NCBI GenBank assembly: GCA_030035585.1
Contig: CM057464.1
Span: 75,314,919 to 75,378,918 of the forward strand
Source: Dugong dugon
Lineage: Eukaryota > Chordata > Mammalia > Sirenia > Dugongidae
Direction: 5' to 3'
DNA length: 64,000 nucleotides
Position numbers and translations under genes: made by a program. Shown here one piece after another: positions 36,441 to 48,938 of the stretch (position 1 is its first letter; each line of letters starts with the position of its first letter). The notes beneath the pieces were generated by a model, which saw nothing but the letters and a program-made list of their open reading frames with translations, did not search any database and was not told the origin of the DNA.

Positions 36441-37149
36441 AAGGAAGTTACCATAAATTTATTTTTTCTCCAGACTTTCTTTTTTTTTTTTTAACCAATC
36501 AATCCTTTTACTTCCCCATCATGGTAGTTATAGTTCTATATTGTAGCTATGAAAAGAATGGTTTATTTGGTTTCATATTCATTCATTAAACAATAAATTC
36601 CTTAGAATGGTCTGAGGAAAAACACATCAGACACTATGCTAGGTCCTGGAAATGCATTGTTTTAAAAAAGACAGACACAGTCCCTGCCCTTATGCAGCTA
36701 AGAGTCTAACATTAAATAACAAACCAAGTCTTCTGCCTTAATCTACCTACTACAGAATACATACACTTCTTCCAATGTGAAGGCCTATACAACATGACTT
36801 AGGACATGACAGCACCACTGATCAAAGCGTAACTTTTTTATTCTTTGAAACTGCCTTACTCAGTACCCTCTTCCAGTTAAACAAGGACCTTCAGGAATGC
36901 TGCTTTGCTTTTTCACATACTTCCATAGCTCTAAATTCTTCTATTGATTAGAGAAGAAAGCAAACAGTAATTTATTGCCAAGTAGAAAGGCCAAGGCCTA
37001 CTAGCAAAGACTTATAGTATGTGGGGAAATACTGAGAGAAATCAGGACTGAGTAAAGCAGAAATGTGTAACAGCATATTGCTTTTTTTTTTTTTTTAAGT
37101 TTTTTCTTCTTCTCTGTCTTCATTTCTTCTTGATCACTCCTTAACTCTG

Positions 37150-37345
37150 TGATATGATGTGGTGGTTTGATGTAGTTCTCTGCTGCCAGAGGGACCTAGG
37201 ATTAAATCTCACCTCTGCCACATTCTAGCTACCTCATTCCGGGCAGGTAATTTATCCTCTCTGAGCCTCAAATTTCCTCACTAAAGTGAGGATTAAATCA
37301 GATACTGCATATATCTAGTCTAGGGTCTGGCACATAGTAAGCATG
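37150..37345 (+). repeat. MIR SINE
   Basis: 'ctctgccacattctagctac', 'ctctctgagcctcaaatttc' and 'tctggcacatagtaagcatg' are present in order. Confidence 0.88.
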
Positions 37346-37388
37346 AAGGAATTGACTACAAGATAGAACTAGTTATTTGATGAAATTA

Positions 37389-37553
37389 AACCAAAACCTA
37401 ACCCATTGCTATCGAGTCAATTCCAACTCACAGCAATGCTACAGGGCAGAGGAGAACTTGCCCCATAGAGTTTCCAAGGAGTGGCTCATGGATTCGAATT
37501 GTCGACCTTTTGGTTAACAGCCTAATGCTTAACCACTGCACCACCAGGGCTCC
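37389..37553 (-). mobile_element. AfroSINE, short form, exact TSD
   Basis: It runs from 'cattgctatcgagtcaattc' to 'ctgcaccaccagggctcc'. The target duplication 'ttgatgaaatta' is on both sides. Confidence 0.94.
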
Positions 37554-38107
37554 AGTTGATGAAATTACTGAGTAAAATTTATTTTGGTGTTCTTAATTTG
37601 AAAAGATAGTTCAGTATTTTATCAACGAACACTAAAATCACTTATACAATGCTTAAATGACCTCAGAGGAAAAAAGAAAGTTTTCTTTGTCTTAAAGTAA
37701 CATTTTGAAGTTCAAAATGTTTTACTACTAATTCATTTTTCATTCTATTTAAATAAAGCCTTGTTCTGTGTTCTTCAAAAATGTCAATGTCATAAAAGTC
37801 AAAGTAAGGCTGTATAACTGTTCCCGATTAAAGTAAGTTAAAGAGACATGATAACTAAATGCAATACCTGACCCTGAACTGTATACTGCCCTGGGGGAAA
37901 ACACCATAAAGGACATTTTAATATCAACCAACAAAACTAGAACATGGACAATAGATTATTTTACCCATGTAAACCTATGAAGCTAATAACTGTACTATGG
38001 TTATGGAAGAGAATATACCTATTCTTAGGAAAAACAAACTGAAGTACTTGGGGTAAAGGGTTATGGTGTATATAACTTACTCTCAAATGGTTCTGATAAA
38101 AAATTAT

Positions 38108-38144
38108 GTGTGTATACATACATACATACAAACACATACACACA
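38108..38144. repeat. Mixed (TG/TACA/CA)n microsatellite
   Basis: 'atacatacatacatacaaac' and the adjoining CA units directly precede an AfroSINE. Confidence 0.85.
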
Positions 38145-38342
38145 CTGTTGCTGTGTGCTGTCAAGTCAATTCTGAGTCATAGCAACCCTATAAGACTGAG
38201 TAGATCTGCCTCCACAGGGTTTCCTAGGCTTTAATCTTTATGGGAACTGATTGTCAGATCTCTGCTACCCCGGAGCCACGGGAGAGTTCAAACAACTGAC
38301 TTTTTGGTTAGCAGCCAAGCACTTAATCATTGTACCACCAGG
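38145..38342 (-). mobile_element. AfroSINE, long form, between two microsatellites
   Basis: It runs from 'gtgctgtcaagtcaattctg' to 'tcattgtaccaccaggag'. TA/CA microsatellites flank both sides. Confidence 0.9.
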
Positions 38343-38487
38343 AGATATATATATACAATACACACCTATATATATATACACACACATATAGTATATGTGT
38401 GTATGTATATATATGTGATATATGTATATACATATACGTGCGTATATATATAAAAATGTGTGTATCTGTATATATAAAGAGAGAGAG
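38343..38487. repeat. Long (TA/CA/TG)n microsatellite
   Basis: About 145 bp of alternating purine-pyrimidine sequence. Self-complementary blocks such as tatatatatacacacacata and gtatatgtgtgtatgtatat could form hairpins. Open frames of Tyr/Ile/His here are artefacts. Confidence 0.92.
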
Positions 38488-38901
38488 AACATGCAAATGT
38501 AGAACAAATAGGGTGAGATGTTAATAAGAGGTCAGTCTGAATAAAGAGTAAACAAGTGTTCCTTGTACTATTTTTATTTTTGTAAATTTTTAAGGTTTAA
38601 AGTTATTTCCGAAGAAAACATTTAAAATTATAAAAATAAATCTCTGGTCTAACCCTGTTAATTAGTATTTCACACATCTTGTCATCTAAAAGAGTCACTG
38701 AATTATATAATCTTGGTCTTGAAAAGTATCTTAGACATCATCTACTTCACCCTCTTACTCAGTACACTATTTCTATTCTGTAAATAAATAAATCTCGCCA
38801 AGAATACCTTCTGTGATAGCTAGGGAGGGCCCTGACCCATGAAGCTATGGTTTTCATATCAGGCAGTTTTAATTGTTCATACCTACTGTAGGCTGAATAA
38901 A

Positions 38902-39094
38902 AACCAAAAGAAACAAAACCATTGCCATCTAGTTTGATTCCGCCTCAATGGCAACCCCGTGTGTTAAGGAGTAGAACTGTGCTCCATAGGATTTTCTTGG
39001 CTGTAATCTTTACTGAAGCAGATTGTCAGGGCTTTCTTCTGTAGTGCTGCTAGGTGTGTTCAAACCACCAACCTTTTGTGCCACCCAGGGACCT
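38902..39094 (-). mobile_element. AfroSINE, long form, exact TSD
   Basis: It runs from 'ccattgccatctagtttgat' to 'ttgtgccacccagggacc'. The duplication 'tgtaggctgaat' lies on both sides. The right copy is also the start of the MaLR-like LTR. Confidence 0.92.
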
Positions 39095-39560
39095 TGTAGG
39101 CTGAATGGTGATCCTAAAGATATCAAGTCCTAATCCCTGGAGCATATAAATGTTACTTTATTTGGAAAAAGGGTCTTCACAGATGTGGTTAGGTTAAGGA
39201 TCTTGAGACCAAGAAATTATCCTACATTATTATAGTGGTACGTAAATCCAATCACAAGTATCCTTAAGAAAGAGAGGCAAAGGGATATGTAACACACACA
39301 GAAAAGGAGGAGGCAATGTGATTACAGACGCAGAGATCGGAATGATGCGGCCACAAGTCAAGGAATGGTGAAAGCCACCAGAAGCTGCAAGGAATAGATT
39401 TTCCCTTGAAGTATCTGGAGGGAACACAGCTCTGGTTACACCTTGATTTTTGCTCAATGATAACTAATTTTGAACTTCTGGCCTCCAGAACTGTGAGAAA
39501 ACAAATTTCTGTTGTTTTAAGCCTCCAAGTTTGTTACAGTAACCATAGGAAACCAATAAC
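39095..39560 (+). mobile_element. MaLR/MLT1-like LTR
   Basis: Diagnostic stretches in order are 'aggctgaatggtgatcctaa', 'caagtcctaatccctggagc', 'gtggttaggttaaggatctt' and 'gcctccagaactgtgagaaa'. It ends near 'ataggaaaccaataaca'. It is nearly full length, and the AfroSINE inserted close to its 5' end. Confidence 0.82.
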
Positions 39561-40429
39561 ATACTCTTAGATTAAAAACACACACACATTGAGTGTTTAT
39601 TATGTACCAGGAGCTACGCTGGACCCTGAGGGGGTGAGGTATTTTTATTTATTTATCTTTTACATTGAGTCTAAATTTTCAACCCTGAAATTACCTAGCA
39701 ATCTTTTTGGATTAAATAAACCCAGAACTGCACTCTCTCTTATACGACCTCTATGCCAATATCAAGGTCAACTTCCTACCTGTTTCCAGCATTCCTCAGC
39801 CAAGATGGTTTCCAAACTCTCATCATCCTGGATGCCTGCTTCTAGACATGCTACCTTTCACTTTCCCTTAAAATGCATTACTGTGAACGGAACAAAATAC
39901 TCAGGATGTGGCCTAAATAGGGAACAGTATAGAGAGTTGTAGACTCTTAGTTCTATTAAGACAGCCTGAGATTGCATTCCGGTGCCACACTGTTGTAAAT
40001 CTTAGGTCAACAAAACTCCCAGGTCTTATCACATGAATTACTGCTATGCTAGACTTTCTGTACCACACAGGTGAATATTTCAATCTTTGAGCAGAACTTT
40101 ACATTTTTCACTGTTAAATTCTGAATTTTTGATTTGAGACTAGAGCTCGAGCTTTCAAAATTGATATATTACACTGCATATCCCTCCCATCTGTAGATCT
40201 GATAAGTGGTCCTTCTCCATCTTCATCTAAGTATATGCTACAAAGCAGAGGGCAGATCCAAAAGAGGGCCCACTGGAGTAATCCTGTACATGCCTCCCGC
40301 TAGGTTCACTCATTCAGCAAACTCTTACCAAGCTCCAATTATGTGAAGACACAGTCACCTCATGGAATTCACAATATAGTCACATTTAGTTATTCAATGC
40401 CTGTGTATGAAATTCAAGGTTCCTCCTAA

Positions 40430-40680
40430 AATGTCAGTTCTATTATGTCATTCTTGTCCTCAAAAATTTCCAACAGCATCCTTGACTAACAGATCATATT
40501 TGTTTCTTATCTGGCCTCAACCTTCTTCTGTGTAATACGATCTGCTTTCAGACAAATGCCGGCAGTTGGGCACATCAGGCTAACTTTTGTCATCCCCCTC
40601 CCTATCCCACTTCTTCCTCTGCACCCAGCTTAAGTCATTTTCTCTTACCTGACACAGTCTCTGATTACTCAGTCTGGGGT
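40430..40680 (+). repeat. L2-like ancient LINE 3' fragment
   Basis: 'caaaaatttccaacagcatc', 'ttatctggcctcaaccttct' and 'gcacccagcttaagtcattt' resemble the L2 3' end. Confidence 0.5.
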
Positions 40681-40734
40681 TTACATTAACTTTACCTAAA
40701 GAATTTGGTCTTTATCCTTGGTTCCTGAAAGAAA

Positions 40735-41560
40735 AGCTCTAAAACCTTGGAATTTCCCCAGTGATTAAAGTGTATTTGATGAGGCCTCCAGATCACACCT
40801 GAGGTATGCTAATGAGATGACTCCAGGTAGGGGCTAGTCAGGCCAGAAAGCCCACCTTGTGTTATCAGCTGACCTCAGGGGAGGTGGGCTGATTCAATCA
40901 ATCCTGCCTATATAAAGAGGCTCCAATAAAGGCTCTGGACATGAAAACTCCATGGGCTTCCTGGCTGGTGAAAGATATTGACTGCGCATGGGAGGTAGCA
41001 CATCTGTTTCTGGGACACGAAGCTTCACACTAGGTACCCTCCAAGACCCTGCCCTATGCGTCTCTTCATTTATATCCTTTTTGCTACAATAAAACTGTAA
41101 TCACAAGTACGGTGCTTTCCACGAGTTCTGTGAATCATTCTAGCAAATTATGGAACCTAAGGGAATAGCAGGAGCCAAGAGGTCAGAAGTGAGGGGGCTG
41201 AAGACTCCCAAGCCTATGGCTGGTATCTTGATGGGATAAAGAGAATCCCCAAATTTGTAGCCAGCAGGTCAGATGTGAGTGGGCCCCTGGAGACTCCCAA
41301 GCTTACAGCTGGCATTCTGAAGGTGTAGTGGGGGAAACCCCAAATCTGCAGCCAGCAGGGCAGAAGTGCAGGTGTCACGGGGACTCCCAAGCTTGCGGCT
41401 GGTGTCTGAAGTCTTGCTAGACTTGGCAGTATGAAGGACTGTGTCCTTTAACTTGTGAGGTCTGACCTAGCTCTGGGTGGTCAGGGTCAGAGGGAGAAGT
41501 GCTGCATGTGCAGCTGGTGTCAAAACTGAAGTGGAACAGAACTGAATTCAACTAAATTGA
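40735..41560 (+). mobile_element. ERVL-like LTR with internal tandem repeats
   Basis: It contains 'gacctcaggggaggtgggct', 'gattcaatcaatcctgccta', a TATA-like 'tatataaagaggctcc', 'aataaaggctctggacatga' and an 'aataaaactgtaatcacaag' block. All are typical of a family of mammalian ERVL-type LTRs whose exact name was not settled. A repeat of about 90 bp occupies 41171-41410. Boundaries are approximate. No viral genes are present. Confidence 0.65.
41171..41410. repeat. 90-bp tandem repeat in the LTR, about 2.7 copies
   Basis: 'gactcccaagc' recurs at 41203, 41292 and 41382. Each occurrence is preceded by a 'gcaggtcagaagtg'-like block and followed by a 'ggctggtatct'-like block. Confidence 0.8.
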
Positions 41561-41835
41561 TCTTTACAGTTTAGAGGTGGGATTTTTGTTTTTCCACCCA
41601 CTCAGAGTCACCCCAAACCCCCTGGCTCTGACCTATTATTGAAACTCTTATTGTTTACGCAGTCATTCTGGCACTTTATCATATGCTATCCTGACTCATC
41701 ATTTAATGGTTTCACACATATATATTTAATATTCCCAACAAATTGGAAAGCTGTGTGAAAACAGAGACCTTCCTAAACTATATTTCAAATATGGCCAGGA
41801 ATATACTAGAGGCACAATACAGCCCTGCTGAAAAT

Positions 41836-41996
41836 TGCTGTTGTTGTTGTGTGCTGTCAAGTCGGTTCCGACTCATAGCGACCCTACAGGACAGAGTAGA
41901 ACTGCCCTACGGGGTTCCAAGGAGCGGCTGGTGGATTCAAACCGCCAACCTTCTGGTTAGCAGTCGAGCTGTTAATCATTGTGCCACCAGGGCTCC
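41836..41996 (-). mobile_element. AfroSINE, short form
   Basis: It runs from 'gtgctgtcaagtcggttccg' to 'attgtgccaccagggctcc'. The flanks cctgctgaaa/cctgttgaaa form a near-exact duplication. Confidence 0.93.
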
Positions 41997-42446
41997 TGTT
42001 GAAAGTAAGCATAGTGTTATACTTGACTTTTTTTTATTGATGAGGACTTTATCAAGAAAATCATTATTCTTCATGAAAAAGACATTCAGAATTATTTTCT
42101 TAATCCCAAGCTACCACTTTATCTTCACAGAGCTATCTGATATCCTTCCATGTATCTCTTACAATTTTGAAAATGTCAAGCTTACCAAATCACCTATTTT
42201 TTCCTCATTTACAAAAACCTAATTTTCAAGATTTGTTTCAAAATTCTACACTTTGGGCCTCTAACCAGACATTTCCCAAGAAGCTTTCAATCCTTCCCGT
42301 ACTATATATACACTGTTATATCTTATATCACAGCAGAAACAACTCAAGCATCAGATCGTATTTGTAAAGAAATCAGATCAACGTCCGAATGTCAAGATCA
42401 GTTTCCCCTCTTTGGCTTTAACATCTCAACACTAAATTAATCCTCA

Positions 42447-43015
42447 AGAAGTTAGCACAATAGTTCAGAAAGATAATGTTCTACATCCTAGCTTGATGAG
42501 TACTGTCTGGGGTCTTACAAGCTTGCAAGCAGCCATCTAAGATACAACCACTAGTCTCTACTCGTCTGGAACAAAAGAGAATGAAGGAAACCAAAGACTC
42601 AGATAAGAAACTAGTCCATAGGACAAACAGCCCTCTTGAACTGCAGCCTCTTCTAACCTGAGACCAGAAGAACTAGATGGTGTTCAGCTACCAATACTGA
42701 CCATTCTGACCAGGGACACAACAGGAAGTCCCAGATAGAATGGCAGAAAAATGTAGAACAAAACTCAAATTCCTAAAAAGGTCAGAGTTACTGGAACGAC
42801 AGAGATTAGAGGAACCTTAAGACTATTGCCCTAAGACACCCTTTGATTTTTGAACTGAAACTACTCCTGGAGGTCATCTTCCAGCCAAATAATAGATTGG
42901 CTTATAAAATAAACAATATAATTTATAACAGTATATTTATAATAACAAATAATGTGTTTGTTGCAACAACTATATGAGACCAAACGGTCAACATTTACCC
43001 AAAAGCAAAGATGAA
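42447..43015 (+). mobile_element. L1 3' UTR fragment (older copy of the 1-2556 lineage)
   Basis: 'gtctggggtcttacaagctt', 'gcaagcagccatctaagata' and 'ggcagaaaaatgtagaacaa' align with 1895-2300 of the first L1. It is more diverged. Confidence 0.78.
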
Positions 43016-43084
43016 AAGGCAAAGGAGGGAAGGGAAGCTAGATCAATGGAAATAGAACAAAGAGACTAGAAATAATGAGAATGC

Positions 43085-43255
43085 TGACACATAGCTGTAG
43101 GACCTTGGGAAATTACTGACACCTCTCAGTTTCATCATCTGTAACACAAGGATAACAACATAGGATTGTTGTAAGAATTAAATACATTAACACATGAAAG
43201 AGACAGATTCTGGAATGAGGTAAACTCTCAATCAATATTAGTGGCTATTATTATT
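43085..43255 (+). repeat. MIR SINE
   Basis: 'aggaccttgggaaattactg', 'tcagtttcatcatctgtaac' and 'aggattgttgtaagaattaa' are clear MIR blocks. Confidence 0.88.
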
Positions 43256-43268
43256 ATTAATACTGGTA

Positions 43269-43517
43269 TTTTAAAAATCGACCATGCCCGTATCACTACG
43301 TGGGTACTGGGTATAAGCTATTTTAGTTGCATAATCATGACTGCTTAAGTCATGAGGATTAATCAGTAAATAGTTTAAACTATTAGGTAGAGAAAAGTAA
43401 ACACAATCTCACAGCCAAGGAGAACCTGCTGCCAGGTCTGAAAACATTTCACAGTGCTCAAAAAAATCAAATGTGGGACAAAGCCCCTCATTCTAATTCA
43501 TGTTCTCATTTCATGAG
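43269..43517. repeat. Direct repeat, copy 1 (about 249 bp)
   Basis: The block pairs with 45675-45927. Shared runs include 'taaactattaggtagagaaa', 'acagccaaggagaac' and 'acatttcacagtgctcaaaa'. No known repeat family was recognised. Confidence 0.85.
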
Positions 43518-43640
43518 CGTCCATTAAAATATTCAATAAAAGATAGCTACTGTTACTTTATAAACCTTACTAGATTTTTTATTGGTTGTACCAAATGGAA
43601 CTGATGGTTATTACAACATTCAGCTATTTGTTTATGGTAG

Positions 43641-43838
43641 GGGTTCTCAAAGTACATCCCCAGACCAGCAGTCAGCATTGAGCTAGAAATGTAAATTTTT
43701 GGAACTAATTAGAAATATGAATTCTTGGGCCTTGCCCCAGACCTACTGAATCAGAAGCTACATGGGTGGGGCCCAGCAATCTGTTTTAATAAGCCCTCTA
43801 AGTGAGTCTGATACATCTGAAGTTTAAGAACCAAGGTA
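43641..43838 (+). mobile_element. MER5A-type nonautonomous hAT element
   Basis: 'ggttctcaaagtacatcccc', 'cccagacctactgaatcaga', 'gtggggcccagcaatctgtt' and 'gtttaagaacc' match MER5A from end to end. Confidence 0.88.
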
Positions 43839-44620
43839 TAAATCTAAGGTTTAGAAAAATAACAACTTATTTGCAAATTTTAAGAACCAAAAGCACTGCA
43901 TTATACTTTTATAATATGTATTTTTCATTAGCTCTTTATAAAAGTCAATGCTTCAAACATTCCATCTCCTCTGTGTGCCCACAGAATAAAATTATTCAAG
44001 AACTATGCAATGACCAAGAACACAGAGCAAATACAGCTTTTTTTCTATTCCCTCAAAGTTATCACTGTTTTCTCAGCTTGGGGATTTACATTTCCTTCCA
44101 GCCACCAAATCAGAAAAAAAAGAATAGTGTGAAGTCGATGACTTTACAGTGTGGGCAAAGGATTTCTGTGACATGAGTAAATTAAGCTTTCCAAAGACAT
44201 GATGGAACAAAGATAAAAATTTGACAGTTTGAGTGTATCCCATGTGGTAACCAAGCAGATTATTAACAAACAGGGTGTGGTCCAACATGGGAATCCAGGA
44301 CTTTTTTCTTCTCCAAATACATTTGTGTATCAATAAATTACAATGTATACCAAATATCCTATCACACAATGTGAAGGAATAAATTTCCAGTACAACTAAC
44401 CAGTGTAGATGAATATATTTCCACTATAATTTTCCAATTAGACAGAATCTACATGAGGAAAGTATGCTGTATGGACTTCTCCAGACTCCAATCTTCTCCT
44501 AAAAATTGTTCATTCCCTTAAGTTATTCCTCTTGAAAACAGTTTCCTGGTGATGGCTCAAGTTCTAATTCTGGACCATTAAGTAAAAAATTTAAAAAGGA
44601 ATCTCTAATCTTTGATTAGA

Positions 44621-44788
44621 AACCCTGGTGGCGCAGTAGTTAAGAGCAACAGCTGCTAACCAAAAAGGTCAGCAGTTCAAATCCACCAGCCATTCCTTGA
44701 AACCCTATGGAGCAGCTCTACTCTGTCCTATAGGGTGGCTATGAGATGGAATCGACTTGACAGCTATGGGTTTGGTTTTTGGGTTTTA
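44621..44788 (+). mobile_element. AfroSINE, short form
   Basis: It runs from 'aaaccctggtggcgcagtag' to 'cgacttgacagctatgggtt' and a T/G-rich tail. The flanks ctaatctttgatta/ttaatctttaata are a probable target duplication. Confidence 0.92.
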
Positions 44789-45674
44789 ATCTTTAATAAC
44801 TGTTCAAGTGCTTCAAAAACAAAAACACTTCTTTCTTGTTTTCCCCTAGAGCAAGGCAAGAACTAAATCATAGATAGGTACTTAAATCTTAGGTGCCATT
44901 TATTTTATTACTGTCCTATATTTCCAGACAACAAGACAGAGTTGCATGTGATCAGTAATAACAACAACTGAACAGTTTTATAAAACCCTCCAGTTTATAA
45001 AGCGGTAGCATCTAGTGCCATCGGTAGAAAAGACATAAACAAATGCTGTAAATAATAAAAGAATGTCATCAGTTTTGTATTTTAGATCAATTTGCTGGGT
45101 AAAATTTAGCTAACTGAAATCAGAAGGTACTTTTAATAACAGCCAGCTCATATTTTAGTACTATATTTAAAATTATGCTAAAGAATAATACATAAATGAT
45201 TCTGGCTAGTTTACCTAGAATCCATAATTTACAAGGTAAACAATCACGTCTATTCAGTGGTAAAGAGACGTGTAGAAGCAGCAGACGTGAAAGTGTTAGC
45301 TAAACTTTACTCTTAAAAGCATTCTTAAGGATGATTTATCAAAAGGAAAATAATCTTACCGGAACAATCAGTTTAAAGACAAGCTAAGTCATACTAATAA
45401 AATCCACAACACTAAGATTTAATAAATACATGTGGAAAAAAGCCACAAACTTCTGCTCCCCAACAAATACAGGTTTTAGTTAACCAATCTGTTTATTATA
45501 AAACTGATGTAATTTTAACTCTGATAAATATAAAATAAGGCTATATTAAATTTTTTTCTGGATTAAAAAAACAAATGTGTTAAGGGAAAAAAATGTATGC
45601 ACATATGAACTTAACAGTAACTTGAGCATTAATTTAAAAGCTCCACAACGTTCACTTTTCTCAGACATATAAAA

Positions 45675-45927
45675 TTTTAAAAATCAACCATGCTCAGAAC
45701 CATTTCATGGGTACTCGGTATATGCTACTTCACAGATGCATACTCATGACTTTCTAAATCATCAAGATTAACTACTAAACAGTTTAAACTATTAGGTAGA
45801 GAAAAGTAAACATAACCTCACAGCCAAGGAGAACATGCTCCCAGGTCTAGAACATTTCACAGTGCTCAAAAAAAATCAACTGTGGCACGCAGACCCTCAT
45901 TCTAATTCATATCCTCATTTCATGACT
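45675..45927. repeat. Direct repeat, copy 2 (about 253 bp)
   Basis: The block is the partner of 43269-43517, in the same orientation and 2.4 kb away. It differs by small indels and substitutions, with roughly five in six bases matching by eye. Confidence 0.85.
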
Positions 45928-45931
45928 CCAG

Positions 45932-46030
45932 GGCAGTTCTACCAGTAAATAGCTGGGGCAAGTTCCCCCTTCTGTTAAATAAGGGAACCAAAACTGATGA
46001 CTTGAAAGCCCTCCAAGTGTGATTCTAAGT
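45932..46030 (+). repeat. MIR SINE fragment
   Basis: 'taaatagctggggcaagttc' and 'cttctgttaaataagggaac' resemble the MIR core. It begins just after direct-repeat copy 2. Confidence 0.5.
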
Positions 46031-46434
46031 GAAAACAGGACTGAGGACCAAAAGCTGCCAATCTTTCAAAAGTAGAATGAATCTTCACTGACTCCTTTTC
46101 TGTAAGAAGAGGAAAAGAGGGAGTAAAAAAGGACTTCAGCTCCCAGGTCAATTCTTGAAACACAGGGGTGAGGGAGGAGCAGCTAATACCTCAAGTAAGT
46201 AATTATTCAGTGTCTCAGCAAGACTCCAAGGCAAGGAGACAATGGGTCAATCTATCTTCCCAGGAGATTCTGAACTTAAAATCTCAGCTCTTTCTAATAC
46301 ATTAAAAGAGAAAGTACTTCAGGCAAGAAAAGAGATATGAATAGAGGAGGTATAAGGGCATCAAAGGAAACTACTTAGCAATTTTGTCTTAGTCCTCCAA
46401 GTCAAGTATACTCTTCTATACTATAAACTCTCAT

Positions 46435-46615
46435 TTAATGAGTGCTTACAATATGCCAGGTACTGTGCTTTAGGCTTAGATGAGTTATCTCCTTTAAATG
46501 TTCACACCAACCTGTCATTACCACCATTTTACAGATGAGAGCATAAGAAAGTTAAGGCCACATAAACAATTATAAAACTTGAGCACAAATCCTTGATCTG
46601 CCTACTCCTCTTGCT
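46435..46615 (-). repeat. MIR SINE
   Basis: 'gagtgcttacaatatgccag', 'gtactgtgctttaggcttag' and 'ccattttacagatgagagca' identify a reversed MIR. Confidence 0.85.
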
Positions 46616-47460
46616 GTCTCCCTTTTTCGGCTTTCATGTTACAAACTGGTAAACCTCATAGGAGACTTTTTTTTTCCCAAAAACAATTTTCTCTAACTTA
46701 GCAGAATATACCATTTAAAATGAAAACAAAAACAAAAACCCGTAGGCAAAGGTCTATTCTGAGTTTAACCTCTCAACTGCCTCACTGTCCAAAGGAGCAG
46801 GACTGACCAGAACAGTTCCCCCTGGAGCCATAATTAGTGTGAAAAGTCCTGAGTAAAGTAACTAAAATAATAGTAAATTGAAATAAGTAAATGAAATAAT
46901 AAAAATAACTTAGAAAAAGAAAACAATTTTAAGAATTATTTTTAAAGATGGCATGTTTAACATATCCCAAGCCTGAGTCAGCACTCCCAGGCAGCTCATA
47001 GCAACATACAAAGCCAAGGGCAAGGACTCTCCAGACCCTTGGCCCCTTAGAGCTGTCCCAATGTACACCTCGAAGGCTCAGAGGGAACAGCCCCGCCCCC
47101 CAGTGTACAAGGCAGCCATTCTCTCCCCCTTTTTCTCCCTTTAACCTCCTTCTTTGCCCTTTGTCTCTTTTCTCCTCTACCTGCCTTTATTCCACTCCCT
47201 TTACAATGGCTGAAGGGCTACTTGTGGCTACATAACTGACAAAACAGAGAATTCATACAAAATATTTCGATTTTATCTGAATGATTTTACTTCTACTTTT
47301 TTGCTTTCCTTGTTTATCACTTAAGCACTCTTATTTTATCAACTCATTTCTCATAGTCACCCTTCCGCTTAACATTTATATAACACTATCCCATTTTCTT
47401 AAATATTCTTCCAATAGCAAACTTTTCATTAATCAAAAGGGAATAATGTAAAGCAAGAAA

Positions 47461-47632
47461 GGGAGCCCTGGTGGCACAGTGGTTAAGAGCTTGGCTGCTC
47501 ACCAAAAGGTCGCCAGTTCAAATCCACCAGCTGCTCCTTGGAAACTCTATGGGGCAGTTCTACTCTGCTCTATAGTTGCTATGAGTTGGAATCGACTTAA
47601 TAGCAACAGGTTTTGTTTTGTTTTGTTTTTTA
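47461..47632 (+). mobile_element. AfroSINE, short form, exact TSD
   Basis: It runs from 'ggagccctggtggcacagtg' to 'cgacttaatagcaacaggtt' and a (GTTTT)n tail. The duplication 'aaagcaagaaag' is perfect on both sides. Confidence 0.95.
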
Positions 47633-48925
47633 AAGCAAGAAAGATATGAAACCTACTGCTTTCCTTAATCTCTTTCTCCCTGAATATGTTCAACATTTCA
47701 AGTGAAGGATGGTATTTTTAAAAATCAATACAGACTGTTTGTTATTTTAAAAATTTTTAATCCAAATTTCACATACGTATATTCCACACTAGTTGTAGTA
47801 TAACCAAATGGCCACCTGCAGAACAGCCCAACAATTCTTTTATTGAGACAGAATGAGATGCCTAGCATCACATTCCTTTTATCATCACCCGGGTCAAACA
47901 TGGGAAAGACCACGTGAAGGCTGAACTTTCTCCAGTTAACTAAGTAACAACACAAACCTTAACAGTCTGATGCCCCAAAGTATTTTGGGACATTTAACTA
48001 TTTTTCTTCACCTGAAGAAACAGTTCAAGTAATTATAGTTAATGCTGATCACTTCTAGCATAAAACAAAAAAACTATGTTCTGACACATCTGAGTTTTGT
48101 ATCCAGAGATGTTACTGTCCAGTTCATATGCTTATAAGAAAGGTTACTTTGCACTGATACCAAAACAAAACAGAAAAAGAATGTAAGTAGCTAACTGACA
48201 GGGGGAGTTAGCTATGACTATTGTCCAGCTTTCCTTCTCCCTAAAGTGGTTCCTCATTTCATAAGAGCTAATTTTAAATTCTGACCTACAACAGACTTTA
48301 GAAACAAATAAGCTAATTTGATTACAACCCTAACCAGTAAGACAGGCAACTACCTATCGGCTGTTGTGCCCAAAATATTTTTTATTTCTTACTCTGTTGC
48401 AGCAGAATTAATAAATCTTTGAGATGTGTCATTTTATTAGAAAAAAAAAAGAGGTTACACACTCCAGGTAAATCAGGATTTGAACCCTTTCTGTCAGACT
48501 CTAGGCTATATGTGCTTAACCAGTGAATTAAACCACCTTGGAGGGTTGCTGGATTAAATGATTTAATGTATGCAATGTACATTACACATAGTGGGAATAT
48601 TCTCGTTCCTATGTTGGGCCCTAGGAATGAATAACATAGCCTCTGTCCTCAAACGACTCAACTAGTGCTTTGACATTTTTAGCAGAAGTAATCTCCTTAT
48701 ACTCAATCATCTAGTTTGTGAGCCACTCATAACATGAACGGCCCAGTTCAACATGTCTGGCACATAGTAGGTCCCCCCAAAATATCTGTCCACGGTCAGT
48801 GCTACAGTCATCCTCACTTGTGCTTCCACTTTCTCTCTGATGCCTACTGCTAGCATTTCTGACTTGATTACCAACCTGGAACCATAGCAGTGATGGTCCA
48901 GAAGACATGGCACAACCCTCTGAGA

Positions 48926-48938
48926 CCCCCCCCCCCCA
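48926..48938. repeat. Poly-C run
   Basis: 'gaccccccccccccc' is a run of about thirteen C. It shifts frames in several incidental ORFs on both strands. Confidence 0.85.

Noticed and set aside
38265..38524. Tyr/Ile/His-rich open frames on both strands
   Set aside because: They are translations of the TA/CA microsatellite.
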